In this document: positions 30,034 to 40,993 of the stretch, in pieces
Numbering within the stretch: position 1 is the stretch's first letter
Layout: each line of letters begins with the position of its first letter
Assembly: GCA_028017165.1 (NCBI GenBank)
Contig: CM051523.1
Coordinates: forward strand, 53,596,555 to 53,660,554
Length of the DNA: 64,000 bases
Origin: Herpetospermum pedunculosum
Lineage: Eukaryota; Streptophyta; Magnoliopsida; Cucurbitales; Cucurbitaceae
Direction: 5' to 3'
The notes under the pieces: model-generated
Seen by the model: only the letters and a program-made list of their open reading frames with translations
Told to the model about the DNA's origin: nothing
Databases searched by the model: none
Translations under genes and position numbers: made by a program

Positions 30034-30954
30034 ATTTTGAAGTTGGGGGTGGAGTAGTCCGATGGATGTGCATGTGTAGTTTGTTGAGAAGTGTTATAAA
30101 GATATTGAAGTGCTTGGGACTCTGTTTACTGTTTTCTGACTGTGATAGCCTAGGAAATGCATTTTGGAATTCTGAGCATGTTCATAATCGAGTTTTTGCA
30201 TGAGTTTTGTGTTTATTAGGTTCATGTCAAAAATTTTAAAATTTTTTCTGTTGCTCCCTTGCACTCATCGCGCACTTAGCAACTTCTCCCTAGATTCCGT
30301 AAGCTTGGTTTATCGCATGTTTAGCTAATTCTCGTTGTCACCCCGAAAGGCACCCTTAGGTAGCTTGTTGCATGAGAGTTAGTAGCTAATTAATTGAGGA
30401 AGCATGTGCTTAGCCTAATAAAAAAAATAGAAAAGCATGTTTTATAGAAAAATTTCTCTCGAGGCGCTCCTCCTTCTTTTTAAGCGCTTAAAAGAAGTGA
30501 GCGTTAGTCCTTAAAAACGTGAAGTTTCATGCATGAATTTGACGTGTTAGGCAACTCGAGTAGGAAAGAAAAAGAAATGAAAAGTTGGTTCAAAGAACCC
30601 AAATAAAAGAGTACAAAGTACTTTTGAAAAGAAAGAAAAAGAATGAGAAAATAATTAGGTCTCTTAATTTGTTTCTCTCTCTCGTGTAAGTCAAGTGTAG
30701 CTGTTCTTAAACGCTAGAAGTAGGGGGAAAACGGGATGTGCGTTGCATGTTGGTTTTCCGGGTTTGCGTGAGTTTAGGAGTGGTTGTCTAGCACACACAC
30801 ACGTTAGGGGGCAAGAGTTAATTTTTGATATGTCCTAGTTAATGCATGAACAAAATGCTTCCATGATTATGCTCGTGTTTATATTTCAATATGCATGGAG
30901 GTTTGAGTTAGAATATATGTAAACGCGTCCTTAGAGTCAATGTCTTTGTAGTGC

Positions 30955-30972
30955 TTGCTCGAGGACTAGCAA
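30955..30972 (+). other. Terminal stem-loop of B-1
   Basis: TTGCT, C-T mismatch, G-C pair closing AGGA, AGCAA; polypurine tract follows. Confidence 0.55.
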
Positions 30973-30977
30973 TGTTT

Positions 30978-30991
30978 AAGTTGGGGGTGTT
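30978..30991 (+). other. Polypurine tract of B-1
   Basis: AAGTTGGGGGTGTT abutting the 3' LTR, 5 bases after the terminal stem-loop. Confidence 0.85.
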
Positions 30992-32563
30992 TGATAACTC
31001 CATTTTGGAGCTATTAAATACGTCCTAATTATAGCTAAAGACCGCTTCCAATTGATTAAATGTATCTCTTTTGTAGGAGAAAAGCGGCAAAGAGCTCGTG
31101 CGTCCATTGGGCGTGTTCGAGAGCTTAAAGCAGAGTTTTAGCGCCCCGGGAATGCATCGGGAAGAGGGGAGTTTGTTCCGTGAAGAAACGGGCCAAAACA
31201 GCCTTGGAAAGGCAAAGCATCAGCCCCAAACCCGAGAGCCAGCGTCGAGCTATAGCGTCGAGACGCTGGCTCGACGCTGGAAAAACCCGAGAGCAAGCGT
31301 CGAGTGATAGCGTCGAGACGCTAGCTCGACGCTGCCCTGGCGTCGAGACCCTGCTTGGCGTCGAGACGCTCCGGAGGAGGCGCGCGCAGGAAATTCATCG
31401 GGGCAGCGTCGCGACGCTGGCCTTGCGTCGCGACGCCAGCGCGCGCGCGCGCGGATTACTTAGGGCACAGCGTCGAGACGCTGGCCTAGCGTCTCGACGC
31501 TACGACGAAGGCAGTAGCTTAAGGACGATTTTTCTGCACATTTTTCAGATTCTTCTCCAAGCCTTTTCTCCTTCATCTCTCAACGGAATCCGGCGATTCT
31601 TCTTCCCTTCTTCCCCATTTTCTCTCTACTTTCCGTGGAGCTCCGCCATTGTTGGCATGCGAGTGAGCTCCATTTCCATTTGTAATAGGTAGATGAACTC
31701 TTCCATGGTCGTTGGTGGAGCGGGATTGACGATCCGCGCCATGAGCGGCTAAGGTAAGGGTGACGGTTTGGGATTTTGTTTAGGGGAATTTTGTTAGACC
31801 TTTATAGCTTTGATAATCTGAATTTAGATTGCATATTGGTTCTGTTTACGTGCATTTGTTTACCTTGCTTAATCCAACGCGCATGTTAAATTATGTTGAT
31901 TGACACTCGGATAGTTTCGCATGTTGTGTATGTTAAAGAGTAGCGATGCCGTGCCTCTCACTGCTCGACTAAGTAACACAGGTAAATAGAACTAAATCGA
32001 AGTATCGGGTCGGGTAGGATAATTGTTGGTTGCATACGGCGTTTGCGGGCAACCTACTAGCAATTAGAATTCACGCCCAAATGTTCGTCGCGGTTAGCTA
32101 GTAACTGTCTAAATTCATCTTAGGACTGATCATCTTAATGTGAGATTAGATAACGTGTAATTAGGACTGTGTGGCCTAATTAAAATCCATGAAGTCGGCT
32201 ACTTTGGGGCTTCTCTGGTAGTCGTCCGCGTGCATAGTAAACTAAATTCCATGTTATTAGAATTAAATGATAAGTTGTATTTGTCTAACAATTGACCCCG
32301 AGACTCCCCAAACCGTGCACACGTTTTCTACATATTATTTCTTTCTTCCGTTAGCTTTCGTATTGATTTCTTTGCATGATTAAAACCCCCCGTTACCAAT
32401 TAATCGATCAAATCCCAATTTCATTAGTAAATTCAACTCTCCTATTCCTTGGATCGACCCTGTTACCACTGGCTGCAAAGCCTTGGCAATAGGCATTATA
32501 AATTTATTTTGGCAAGCCTCGACAGCTTGAGTTTATAGCGATAGTTCAAAAATATCGTTACCA
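30992..32563 (+). repeat. 3' LTR of B-1
   Basis: 1,572 bp, matching the copy at 45-1616 with three substitutions seen by eye. Directly preceded by the polypurine tract and followed by the AAACC target duplication. Confidence 0.95.
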
Positions 32564-32568
32564 AAACC

Positions 32569-35500
32569 TCATGCCCCTATCACTATTCCGCCAGTTGGGA
32601 ATAGGAGAAGCACGTCCAACCACTGTCACTTTACAACTAGCAGACAGATCCATTCCATACCCTGAAGGTAAGATTGAGGATATTCTAGTAAAAGTTGACA
32701 AATTTATTTTCCTTGCAGATTTCATTATCCTGGATTATGAAGCAGACAAGGAGGTCCCCATCCTGTTAGGCAGACCATTTCTAGCCACAGGTAGGGCACT
32801 GATAGACGTCCAAAAAGGTGAGCTCACTATGAGGGTTCATGATGAAGAGGTGAAGTTTAGTGTGTATAAAGCCTTAAGGTACCCCTCTGACCTTGAATCC
32901 TGTGCTACCATGGACGTTGTAGATTCTTTAATGGAAGAACAATTGGAGCATGTATTATTAACCAAGCATGCTAATGAATATGTAGGATTAGAATTAACTG
33001 ACTTAAACATAGCTGAGATAATGGACATATCTGTAAATAACCCTCAGCATGTTTGTATGAATATTGACTTAACTGATAGAGCCTTGAATCCTTTAAAGCC
33101 ATCCATTGAGCATCCACCTGTATTAGAATTAAAACCTCTCCCCACTCACCTCAAGTATGCATATTTAGGGAATAATGAGACTTTGCCTGTAATTATTTCT
33201 TCTAAGCTAAGTGAACAGCATGAGGTTGAATTAATATTACTACTTAAGCAACATAGGAAGGCTATTGCATGGACTATTGCTGATATTAGAGGCATTAGCC
33301 CTTCTTATTGCATGCATAAGATTATACTAGAGGAAGAGCACACACCTAGAGTAGATCACCAACCTAGGCTGAATCCCTCTATGAAAGAGGTAGTTAAGAA
33401 AGAAATAATTAAATGGTTAGATGCTGGTGTGATCTTTCCCATAGCTAGTAGTCAGTGGGTGAGCCCTATACAGTGTGTACCTAAGAAGGGTGGGATGATT
33501 GTGGTAGTCAATGAGAACAACGAACTGATTCCAACTAGGACTATCACAGGATGGAGAGTATGTATGGATTATAGGAAACTAAATAAAGAAACTAAAAAAG
33601 ACCACTTCCCTCTACCATTCATTGACCAAATGTTAGACAGAATAGCTGGTAGAGCCTATTACTGTTTCTTAGACGGTTATTCAGGGTATAACCAGATCAC
33701 TATAGACCCCAAAGACCAAGAAAAGACTACCTTCACTTGCCCTTTTGGAACATTTGCCTTTCGCAGAATGCCTTTTGGCTTATGCAATGCACCGGCAACA
33801 TTCCAAAGGTGCATGTTGGCAATCTTTTCTGACTTGGATGAGTCCATGATAGAAATATTCATGGATGATTTCTCAGTCTTTGGGGATTCCTTTACCAACT
33901 GTCTAGAGAACTTAGGACAAGTCTTGGCTAGATGTGAGGAGACCAACCTAGTCCTAAATTGGGAAAAGTGCCATTTCATGGTGGATGAAGGGATTGTCTT
34001 AGGTCATAGAGTGTCAAGGGCAGGTGTAGAAGTTGACAGGGCCAAAATAGAAATCATAGAGAAGTTGGTAGAGCCTCAGAATGTCAAGGCCATTAGAAGT
34101 TTTTTGGGGCATGCTGGCTTCTACAGAAGGTTCATTAAGGACTTTTCTAAGATAGCCAAGCCTCTGTGTGAGCTTCTAGAGTTAAACAGGCCATTCATCT
34201 TCTCTAAGGAGTGTTTAGTAGCTTGGAAAACCCTTAAGGAAGCACTAGTCACAGCACCTGTTATAGTAGGACCAGATTGGGATCTCCCATTTGAGATGTT
34301 ATGTGATGCTAGTGACTATGCTGTAGGGGTTATGTTAGGGCAGAAGATTGACAAGCTAACACACCCTGTATACTATGCTAGTAAAACCCTGAATGAGGCT
34401 CAATGTAATTATACAACTACTGAGAAAGAGATGCTTGCTGTAGTGTTTGCTTGTGAGAAATTCAGAAACTATATTGTAGGCACTAGGACAATTGTGTACA
34501 CTGACCATTCTGCCTTAAAGTATCTCATGAGGAAGGCTGATGCTAAGCCTAGGTTGATTAGGTGGGTGTTATTGCTGCAGGAATTTGATTTGGACATTCG
34601 AGACAAGAAGGGATGTGAAAATGTGGTTGCAGATCACCTTTCTCGATTGCAGCACAATTGCGAAAAAATTGCGGAGCCCGCAATTTCTGATGCTTTTATT
34701 GATGAACATGTCTTTGCTTTGACTCATCGTGATAACGATGAGGAACCTTGGTTTGCTGACATTGCTAACTTCCTTGCATCACAGGTATTACCAGTTTTCA
34801 AGGGAGGACAAGAGAAGAGGAGGTTCCTTCATGAAGCAAGGAAATTCATCTGGGATGACCCCACACTTTAGAGAACATGTGCTGACGGCTTGCTAAGGAA
34901 GTGTGTTTCAGCTGCTGAGGCGAAGTCTGTGCTGCAGCACTGCCACACAGCTCCTTATGGTGGACACTTTGGTGGCCAAAGAACAGCTGCAAAGGTATTT
35001 CAGAGTGGCTACTATTGGCCAACGATCTTCAAGGATGCCCACAACTATGCCCACAGCTGTGATGAATGCCAAAGAACAGGTAACCTCGGTCGAAAGGATG
35101 AGATGCCTCTCACCTACATCTTAGAGTTGGAGCTCTTTGATGTATGGGGCATTGACTTCATGGGACCATTTCCCCCATCCTCAGGTAACCTTTACATTTT
35201 GGTGGCAGTAGACTATGTATCCAAGTGGGTAGAGGCCATAGCATGTCCTAATAATGATGCTAAAACAGTCATAAAATTCTTGCATAGGCACATTTTTACT
35301 AGGTTTGGGACACCTCGTGCTGTCATTAGTGATGAGGGGACACACTTCATTAATAAGGCTATGGAGAGAGTGTTGGCTAAGTATAACATTAGACATAGAG
35401 TAGCCACTCCTTATCACCCACACTCGAATGGTCAGGCTGAAATTTCAAATAGGGAGATTAAGAACATCCTAGAAAAAGTGGTAAAACCTAATAGAAAGGA

Positions 35501-36032
35501 CTGGTCATTTAAACTCGAGGATGCACTTTGGGCGTATAGAACTGCATATAAGACACCCCTAGGTATGTCTCCTTACAGACTTGTGTATGGTAAAGCTTGT
35601 CATCTTCCATTTGAGTTAGAAATTAAGGCATTTTGGGCACTAAAAGAGTTGAATTATTGCGTGACCGATGCGGGAACGTTGCGGTCTCTGCAATTACACG
35701 AGCTTGATGAGCTTAGACAAATGTCTTATGAAAATGCCAAAATGTATAAGGAAAAGACCAAGATTTGGCACGATAGTAGACTTAGGATCAAGGACTTTAA
35801 AAAAGGCCAACTTGTTTTATTATTTAACTCACGATTGAGGTTATTTCCAGGCAAACTAAAGTCCAGATGGTCAGGTCCTTTCATGATTACTAATGTGTTT
35901 GTTCATGGTGCTATTGAGATAAAGAACTTGCAGCAAGGACAACCATTCATGGTTAATGGTGCAAGGTTGAAGCACTACTATGAGGAAGGAGATGTGAAGA
36001 CTCTCTCGGCCTTCCTCTTGACTGAAGCGTGA
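32569..36032 (+). pseudogene. gag-pol: A-1 protease remainder, RT, RNase H, integrase; one nonsense codon
   Basis: Continues in frame from base 44 (MPLSLFRQLGIGEARP...). RT with FMDD at 33858-33869, RNase H (CDASDYAVG, TDHSALKYL), then a TAG at 34869-34871 in place of the Tyr codon in DDPxLYRTC, then integrase (CHTAPYGGHFGGQ, CDECQ, GIDFMGPF, SDEGTHF, GQAEISN) to the TGA at 36030-36032. Apart from the TAG and the B-1 insertion the domain is open, so this copy was probably active before. A half-site motif is embedded at 34645-34685. Confidence 0.93.
34645..34685 (+). repeat. Half-site motif inside A-1 pol
   Basis: Sense: GATTGCA, GCAC, AATTGCG, AAAA, AATTGCG, GAGCC, CGCAATT. Central spacer differs from A-2 and A-3, half-sites do not. 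Confidence 0.85.
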
Positions 36033-36348
36033 AATTAAGAACGAGAGAGGACGAGTGATTGCTGTGCTCGTCAACATAAGGCTCATGCCTTAGTTTATTT
36101 TTTTGCGATTTTCCGGTTATCGTTTGTGTGTTTTGTTGTATGATTTTAATTACGAATTTGATGTTGATTTTATTTCTTTTTGTAGGGAATCAATAGAGGG
36201 AATCAAGGAGAGTAAATCCAGCTTTAAAAATCAAGAAAATATTGGGCCAAATAAAAGATACGGATGAGCAAAGATTGACATTTAGATGAAAAAAATCTCC
36301 AACGGTCACTAAAATTGCGCTGGATTTGCAGGATCCGCAAAAATATAG
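36033..36348 (+). other. A-1 pol-aORF spacer, left part
   Basis: Non-coding; a TTTTTGTAG acceptor-like site at about 36177-36185 and a half-site motif at 36313-36342. C-1 entered at 36348. The right part of the spacer is 43739-43875. Confidence 0.75.
36313..36342 (+). repeat. Half-site motif, A-1 pol-aORF spacer
   Basis: AATTGCG, CTGG, ATTTGCA, GGATC, CGCAAAA. The C-1 target duplication starts two bases further on. Confidence 0.75.
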
Positions 36349-36589
36349 TGATAGCTCCAAAATAGAGCTATCTTAATGTCCCTAATTCTAGCTAAAACCA
36401 TGATTTATATTGATTAAAATGCTTCCTTGTAGGTGATTTCATGGTGAAGAGCTCGAGAAGTCCATTGATGATTTTCGGGGCTAAAAAGGTCATTTAACAT
36501 GTTTCGGGAAGTGTTCGGGTCAAAACGATAGGCCAAACGGAGCTCGGGAGCCAAAACGACCCAAAAGTGGGCTAAGAGCCGAGAGGGCA

Positions 36590-37135
36590 GCGCCCAGGCG
36601 CCGGCGCCCAGCGCCCAGGCGCCCAACGAACGCAGCACGCGCGCGCGCCCGCGCGCGCCGCTCGCAAGCACCGCACGCCCGCGCCCAGACGGCCAGACGC
36701 GCGCGCGCCCGCGCGCGCCGCCTCGCCTCATGCCCGCGCGCCAGCCCGCTCCGCCTCGCCCATGTCCGCGCGCGCCCGCGCGCGCCGCTCGCAAGCACCG
36801 CACGCCCGCGCGCGCGCGCCGCTCGCAAGCACCGCGCGCCCGCGCGCACCCACGCCCGTGTCCGCCTCGCCCATGTCCGCCCACGCCCATGTCCGCCTCG
36901 CCGTGTCCGCGCGCGACAGCGTCGAGACGCTGGCCGAGCGTCTCGACGCTCCGAACTCTGAAGCGTGCATTTGAAGATCCACCCGAGAGCAAGCGTCGAG
37001 CGCAAGCGTCTCGACGCTCGCTCGACGCCGCGCGCGCGTCTCGACGCCGCGCAGCGTCTCGACGCCACCCCGCGCGCGCGCGCCTGCCAACTTAGGGCAC
37101 AGCGTCGAGACGCTGGCCTAGCGTCTCGACGCTAC
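36590..37135 (+). repeat. GC-rich low-complexity tract and GCGTCGAGACGC cluster in C-1 5' LTR
   Basis: 36590-36915 is runs of GCGCGC, GCCCGCG and GCTCGCAAGCACCGC units; 36918-37135 has the family-B type near-palindromes. The 3' LTR counterpart (42210-42720) is shorter. Confidence 0.8.
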
Positions 37136-37260
37136 GAGCTTAAAAGGCGTGAAAGTTGCAGATTTGCAGCCACTTTTCAATCCTCCATCTTCTCCAAGCT
37201 TCTCCTCTCGGTTCCAAGACGATTTTTCCACCATTTTTGTACTTCTTCTCCTTCTTGTGC

Positions 37261-37317
37261 ATGATTCCAAGCACTTCCATGGTGGATTGGAGTAATCCAA
37301 CCTCCATGGAAGGCTAA
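37261..37317 (+). other. Upstream ORF in the C-1 5' LTR leader
   Basis: ATG at 37261, 18 codons (MIPSTSMVDWSNPTSMEG), TAA at 37315-37317, six bases before the donor consensus AAG/GTATGT (cut after 37323). Repeated at 42846-42902 in the 3' LTR. Confidence 0.55.
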
Positions 37318-38134
37318 ACCAAGGTATGTGCTTGATTTTGAGTATGGGTTTGTAAATTATGGATGTTTGGGGAGATTTTCCCCTTTGTGAATGTTAAGAC
37401 AATTGGCTTGTTTATGCATCTTCTTGCTTGTTCTTCATCAAATTCTAGCATGTGTAGCTAAATTTGATTGACGCTCTAATTCTTATGCATGATAGAGGGC
37501 TAAAGGTTGGGACGTATAATTGCCCATACCGCTAGGTAGCACGGGTCTAAGCATGGCTAATTAGTTCGGCCCAAAGTGACATTGGTAAACTGAATTAATT
37601 AACGTTTTCATGTTAGGCTTAAGGCAAGAGAGAAACCGGATTAGTCTTAGGATTAGGCCGTCGCAATGTTCCCGTCACTAGCACGTAATCGATTTAGGGG
37701 TCGCTACCTTGGATAGATTATTGGCTAAGTTTAATTAGAATTGCACGCTTCTAATTAATTCCTTGGGTCATTTGAGTTAGGAATAACCAAATGAATTGTG
37801 TGCATGAATTAGCTAACGCGTAAACCGTATCAATGATCCGAACATCCATAACGAGCAAGTCCACTTCTCGAAGTTGAGCACAACCGTTTAATTTTTGCAC
37901 GTTAGCATAATTAGGAGCTCCCTTCCCCCAAAACCAAATTACTATTCTTTGATTTGTGCATTCTTTTATTTCTTGCAAATTAGACTTAGTTAGATTAAAT
38001 TTCTTATTTCCCTGTGGATCGACCCCGTTGCCACTTAGCTACAAATAGCTCGGTGTATTCGGGTTTATAAATTGTATTTTGGCAAGCCTCGACAGCTTGA
38101 ATTTGGAGTACCCCAAAAGTACCTCTACCAAAAT

Positions 38135-38152
38135 TGGCGCCGTTGCCGGGGA
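38135..38152 (+). other. Primer-binding site of C-1 (tRNA-Asp)
   Basis: TGGCGCCGTTGCCGGGGA, identical to B-1, four bases after the LTR end. Confidence 0.93.
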
Positions 38153-38305
38153 ATTAATTAATTTAGTTTAGTTAAGTTTAGTTTGTTGGTTTTAAAAATT
38201 TTCTTTACTTTTTGTACAGTTTAATTTTTTTTTGTATTATTTTACGCGTTTTTGTTTGAGTTTTTGGAGCGCAGCATTCTTTGAAAATTCAAAAGAAGCG
38301 CCAAG

Positions 38306-40696
38306 ATGGAGGTCGGGGGTAATTATGAGCATCAAAGAACCATGAGGGAGCTTGCATCATCTGAGCTAGGCCGGAACACATCGAGTATCCTGTATCCGGT
38401 AGCTTCAGGTAATTTTGAACTTACAGCTGGTCTGATTAACTTATTACCTTCTTTTTGTGGTAATGCAGATGAGAATGCAGTCAGACACCTCAAGGCATTC
38501 AAGATGGTGTGTTCGTCATTTAGGACCGACGACATCACCGAAGATCAACTCCACCTCAGAGTTTTTTCTCTCTCCTTAAATGGGGAGGCGAAAGAGTGGA
38601 TGTATTACCTACCGACCGGGTCCATCACTTCTTGGGCTGAGCTGCAGGGAGCGTTTTATGCGAAATATTTTCCACCTCCCAAAGTCGCCGCCCTTAGAAG
38701 AATGATTAATAGAATTGAGCAAGGAGAAAAAGAGACCGTTCTTGAGTGTTGGGAGAGATTTGGTCGGTTATGTGAGGATTGTCCTAACCACCAAGTGTCT
38801 GACCAACGCCTAATTCTGAATTTCTACGAGGGTCTCTTACCGCCAAACCGACAGTTAGTTGATGTCGCCAGTGGCGGTTCGCTCATGGACAAGACACCCG
38901 CTGAAGCTAGAGTTTTAATTTCCAACTTGGCTAGAAGCTTGGAGCGGAGTGGAGACGGAAGCGAGGAGCAAGCTCGCTTGAGAAAGGACGTGGACGAGCT
39001 TAAGGCTCAGCTTTTTGAGGTAAGTAAAGCTGTTCTCGCTTTACAGGATGACTTTCTTAAATCCCAATCTTCTGTTTCAGGTAGACCCGCTGAGGACATG
39101 CTTAAAGCTATAATTGCGGTAGTTTCCAAATCACAGCAAGACACCTTGGACAAGCTCGATAACGTTGGAACTCAGATGCAAGATGTGGTTAAGGAAATGT
39201 CCCTGGCGACCGAGAAGATAAATAGGATGGAAAAGCAGGAAGCTGAGAATGCTAGTGCCATCGCCCTGAGAAGTGGGAAGCAGCTTCCCACTAGTACCCC
39301 GCCAGTGGAAGTCGATCATGGCCACGTCGAGCCACAGACAGAAAATCCCGAACCACGGTGGCATGGGGTAAATTTCGATCCTACATGTACTAGAATTTAT
39401 GTGCCTAAGGCTCCTTTTCCTAGCAGGTTAGCGAGACCACCTAAGGAGGACTACGAGAAGGAGTTCCTGGACACATTCAAGAAGGTAGAGATCAACATCC
39501 CTCTGTTGGACGCTCTGAAGGAAATTCCGAGGTACACCAAGTTCCTCAGGAAAATTTGCACCAACCAGAGGAAGACAAAGGAGAGTGAACGCGTCGTGGT
39601 AAGTGAGAACGTCTCTGCTGTGATCACAAAGAACTTACCGGTTAAATGCGGCGATCCAGGTATGTTCTCTCTCCCTTGTAAGATTGGAGGTATGCATATT
39701 AGAAGAGCAATGCTCGATCTAGGAGCCTCCATTAGCGTTATGCCATACTCCATTTATCAGAAACTGAAACTGAAAGGAATGACTAAAACAGGAACAATTA
39801 TTCAACTTGCTGATAGAACTTCTGTGCATCCTTTAGGAATTATTGAAGATGTGTTAGTGCAAGTTAATGAATTAATTTTTCCTGTTGACTTTTATGTTCT
39901 GAAAATGGATGAAAATTATTCCTCTTCGCATGCTTCGATCTTATTAGGTAGGCCCTTTATGAAAACTGCTAAAACTAAAATTAATGTGGATAAGGGCATT
40001 TTATCTGTTGAGTATGGCGGAGAGGTTGTTGAGATGCATTTGCCCGATGTAGAAGAGCATGATGATGATGTGTTCTCTCTTTGTCAAATAGATACATTTG
40101 AATCTGTAGCTCATAATGAATGCATGACTGTTGAGGATGGGGATGACCCATTATTTTTAACTGAACTTTTCGATGATCATGAGTTGCATGAGCCATCCTT
40201 GACTGAATTCTGTGATTCATCTGTTTCTACTTTGACAACTGTTGAGAACCCTGCTAATCTACTTCCTTCCACTTTACCTTGCACTACTGAAAATGAAATG
40301 ATTAATCAACCCATGCTAGATTTAGAGCCATCGGTTAATGTTGAGTCGCATGCTGTTTTTGATGAGCTTAAAATGAATGACTTGCATGAATCTGGTTCTA
40401 CTTTGCAATTGGTTGATAATTCTTATGTGCACCCCTTGGAAAAGGTGGAAGATGTTTTGGGCAAAGTAAATGACCCGTTCTTTCCTGCTGATCCTTATGC
40501 TTCTGGAATGCATGAAAATTTCTCTCATGTTTTTGCATCAATTTTATGGGATCAACCTTTTGTTAAACCTTCAAAATTTAAATTTGATGTTGTATGTGCA
40601 CAGAAGGCACGAGAGAAAGAACTGTTCATGGATTTTCGCAGGAAAGAGGTGATTAGGAAGATGGATGGGGCATCTTCCAAGTTCGATTATGGATGA
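38306..40696 (+). CDS. gag: C-1 gag-protease, intact, with a second degenerate protease domain
   Basis: A 796-residue frame from ATG 38306 to TGA. Residues about 25-230 are the gag domain (YYLPTGSITSWAEL, FYAKYFPP, ECWERFGRL), then a coiled-coil-like region (RLRKDVDELKAQLFEVSKAVLALQ), the AIALRSGKQLP motif, and a retropepsin-like domain with LDLGAS (Asp about residue 471) and LLGRPFMKTAKTKINV. About 200 residues later a second block repeats the domain in order, LDLEPSVNV (Asp about 672), FDELKMNDLHES, VHPLEKVEDVLGKVNDPFFPAD, ASILWDQPFVKPSKFKFDV, but lacks the Gly-Ala-Ser of the active site. The end (FDYG) matches the end of family-B gag (TDYG). No RT or integrase follows. Unbroken, so it could be translated. 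Confidence 0.92.
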   Translation: MEVGGNYEHQRTMRELASSELGRNTSSILYPVASGNFELTAGLINLLPSFCGNADENAVRHLKAFKMVCSSFRTDDITEDQLHLRVFSLSLNGEAKEWMYYLPTGSITSWAELQGAFYAKYFPPPKVAALRRMINRIEQGEKETVLECWERFGRLCEDCPNHQVSDQRLILNFYEGLLPPNRQLVDVASGGSLMDKTPAEARVLISNLARSLERSGDGSEEQARLRKDVDELKAQLFEVSKAVLALQDDFLKSQSSVSGRPAEDMLKAIIAVVSKSQQDTLDKLDNVGTQMQDVVKEMSLATEKINRMEKQEAENASAIALRSGKQLPTSTPPVEVDHGHVEPQTENPEPRWHGVNFDPTCTRIYVPKAPFPSRLARPPKEDYEKEFLDTFKKVEINIPLLDALKEIPRYTKFLRKICTNQRKTKESERVVVSENVSAVITKNLPVKCGDPGMFSLPCKIGGMHIRRAMLDLGASISVMPYSIYQKLKLKGMTKTGTIIQLADRTSVHPLGIIEDVLVQVNELIFPVDFYVLKMDENYSSSHASILLGRPFMKTAKTKINVDKGILSVEYGGEVVEMHLPDVEEHDDDVFSLCQIDTFESVAHNECMTVEDGDDPLFLTELFDDHELHEPSLTEFCDSSVSTLTTVENPANLLPSTLPCTTENEMINQPMLDLEPSVNVESHAVFDELKMNDLHESGSTLQLVDNSYVHPLEKVEDVLGKVNDPFFPADPYASGMHENFSHVFASILWDQPFVKPSKFKFDVVCAQKAREKELFMDFRRKEVIRKMDGASSKFDYG

Positions 40697-40973
40697 GTGG
40701 TCAAGAGAATACAGTCGAGCAATCGACTTTAAAAATTTGCGCTTCTCGGAGGCACCCGAGTTTGAACTGTAATTCTGTTCTTTACTGCTTTGCTTTTGTT
40801 TATTTTTGCTTTTGAATTGTTGTTTGTTTTCTTGTTTTCCTAGGAGAAAAGGTGGAACGGTCGACGATTCGAGAGCCCATTGGAGAACGTTGGTGCACAT
40901 CTCCGCCCGTCAGCTCCATTAAATTCAGGGGAGGTTTTCTGTTCCCTTAGGATTTTATTGTTTTTATAGTTGA

Positions 40974-40993
40974 ATGCATTGGGGACAATGCAT
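40974..40993 (+). other. CATTG stem-loop of C-1
   Basis: ATGCATTG / GGGA / CAATGCAT, 8-bp stem, followed by TCTTAAGGTGGGGGGTGG. Confidence 0.75.

Larger units (their letters stand above)
29743..30991 (+). other. B-1 3' non-coding region
   Basis: 1.25 kb after the gag-protease stop. It contains the CATTG stem-loop (30012-30033) followed by GAAGTTGGGGGTGG, blocks shared with C-1 (ATTTTAAAATTTTTTCTGTT, CCTTAAAAACGTGAAG, GTAGGGGGAAAACG, CACACACACACGT) and the terminal stem-loop and polypurine tract. No convincing ORF. Confidence 0.8.
45..32563 (+). mobile_element. B-1, family B gag-protease retrotransposon with nested insertions
   Basis: LTRs at 45-1616 and 30992-32563 (1,572 bp each, TG...CA) are flanked by the 5-bp target duplication AAACC (40-44 and 32564-32568). 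The primer-binding site follows the 5' LTR at 1621 and a polypurine tract precedes the 3' LTR. Without the A-2 insert (2754-28405 plus one ACAGG) the element is about 6.86 kb. Its only ORF is gag-protease; there is no RT, RNase H or integrase, so it is non-autonomous. I saw three substitutions between the LTRs (near 306, 706 and 1294), which points to a recent insertion. It interrupts the protease gene of A-1. Confidence 0.96.
36349..38130 (+). repeat. 5' LTR of C-1
   Basis: 1,782 bp, TGATAGCTCC...CTCTACCA. From about 36590 to 36915 it is extremely rich in GCGCGC and GCCCGCG runs; from 36918 to 37135 it has the same GCGTCGAGACGC near-palindromes as family B. An 18-codon upstream ORF (37261-37317) stops just before a splice-donor consensus (37324). 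Confidence 0.94.

Noticed and set aside
34667..34685. Half-site motif read only as an RNA hairpin with a three-base loop
   Set aside because: AATTGCGG-N3-CCGCAATT could fold, but the additional direct half-sites at a constant 4-bp gap are not explained by a hairpin and several copies have mismatched stems with exact spacing.
36414..37090. Long overlapping frames on both strands in the C-1 LTR (Arg/Ala/Gly-rich)
   Set aside because: They are a product of the GCGCGC composition, which lacks stop codons in all frames, and their length changes between the two LTRs.
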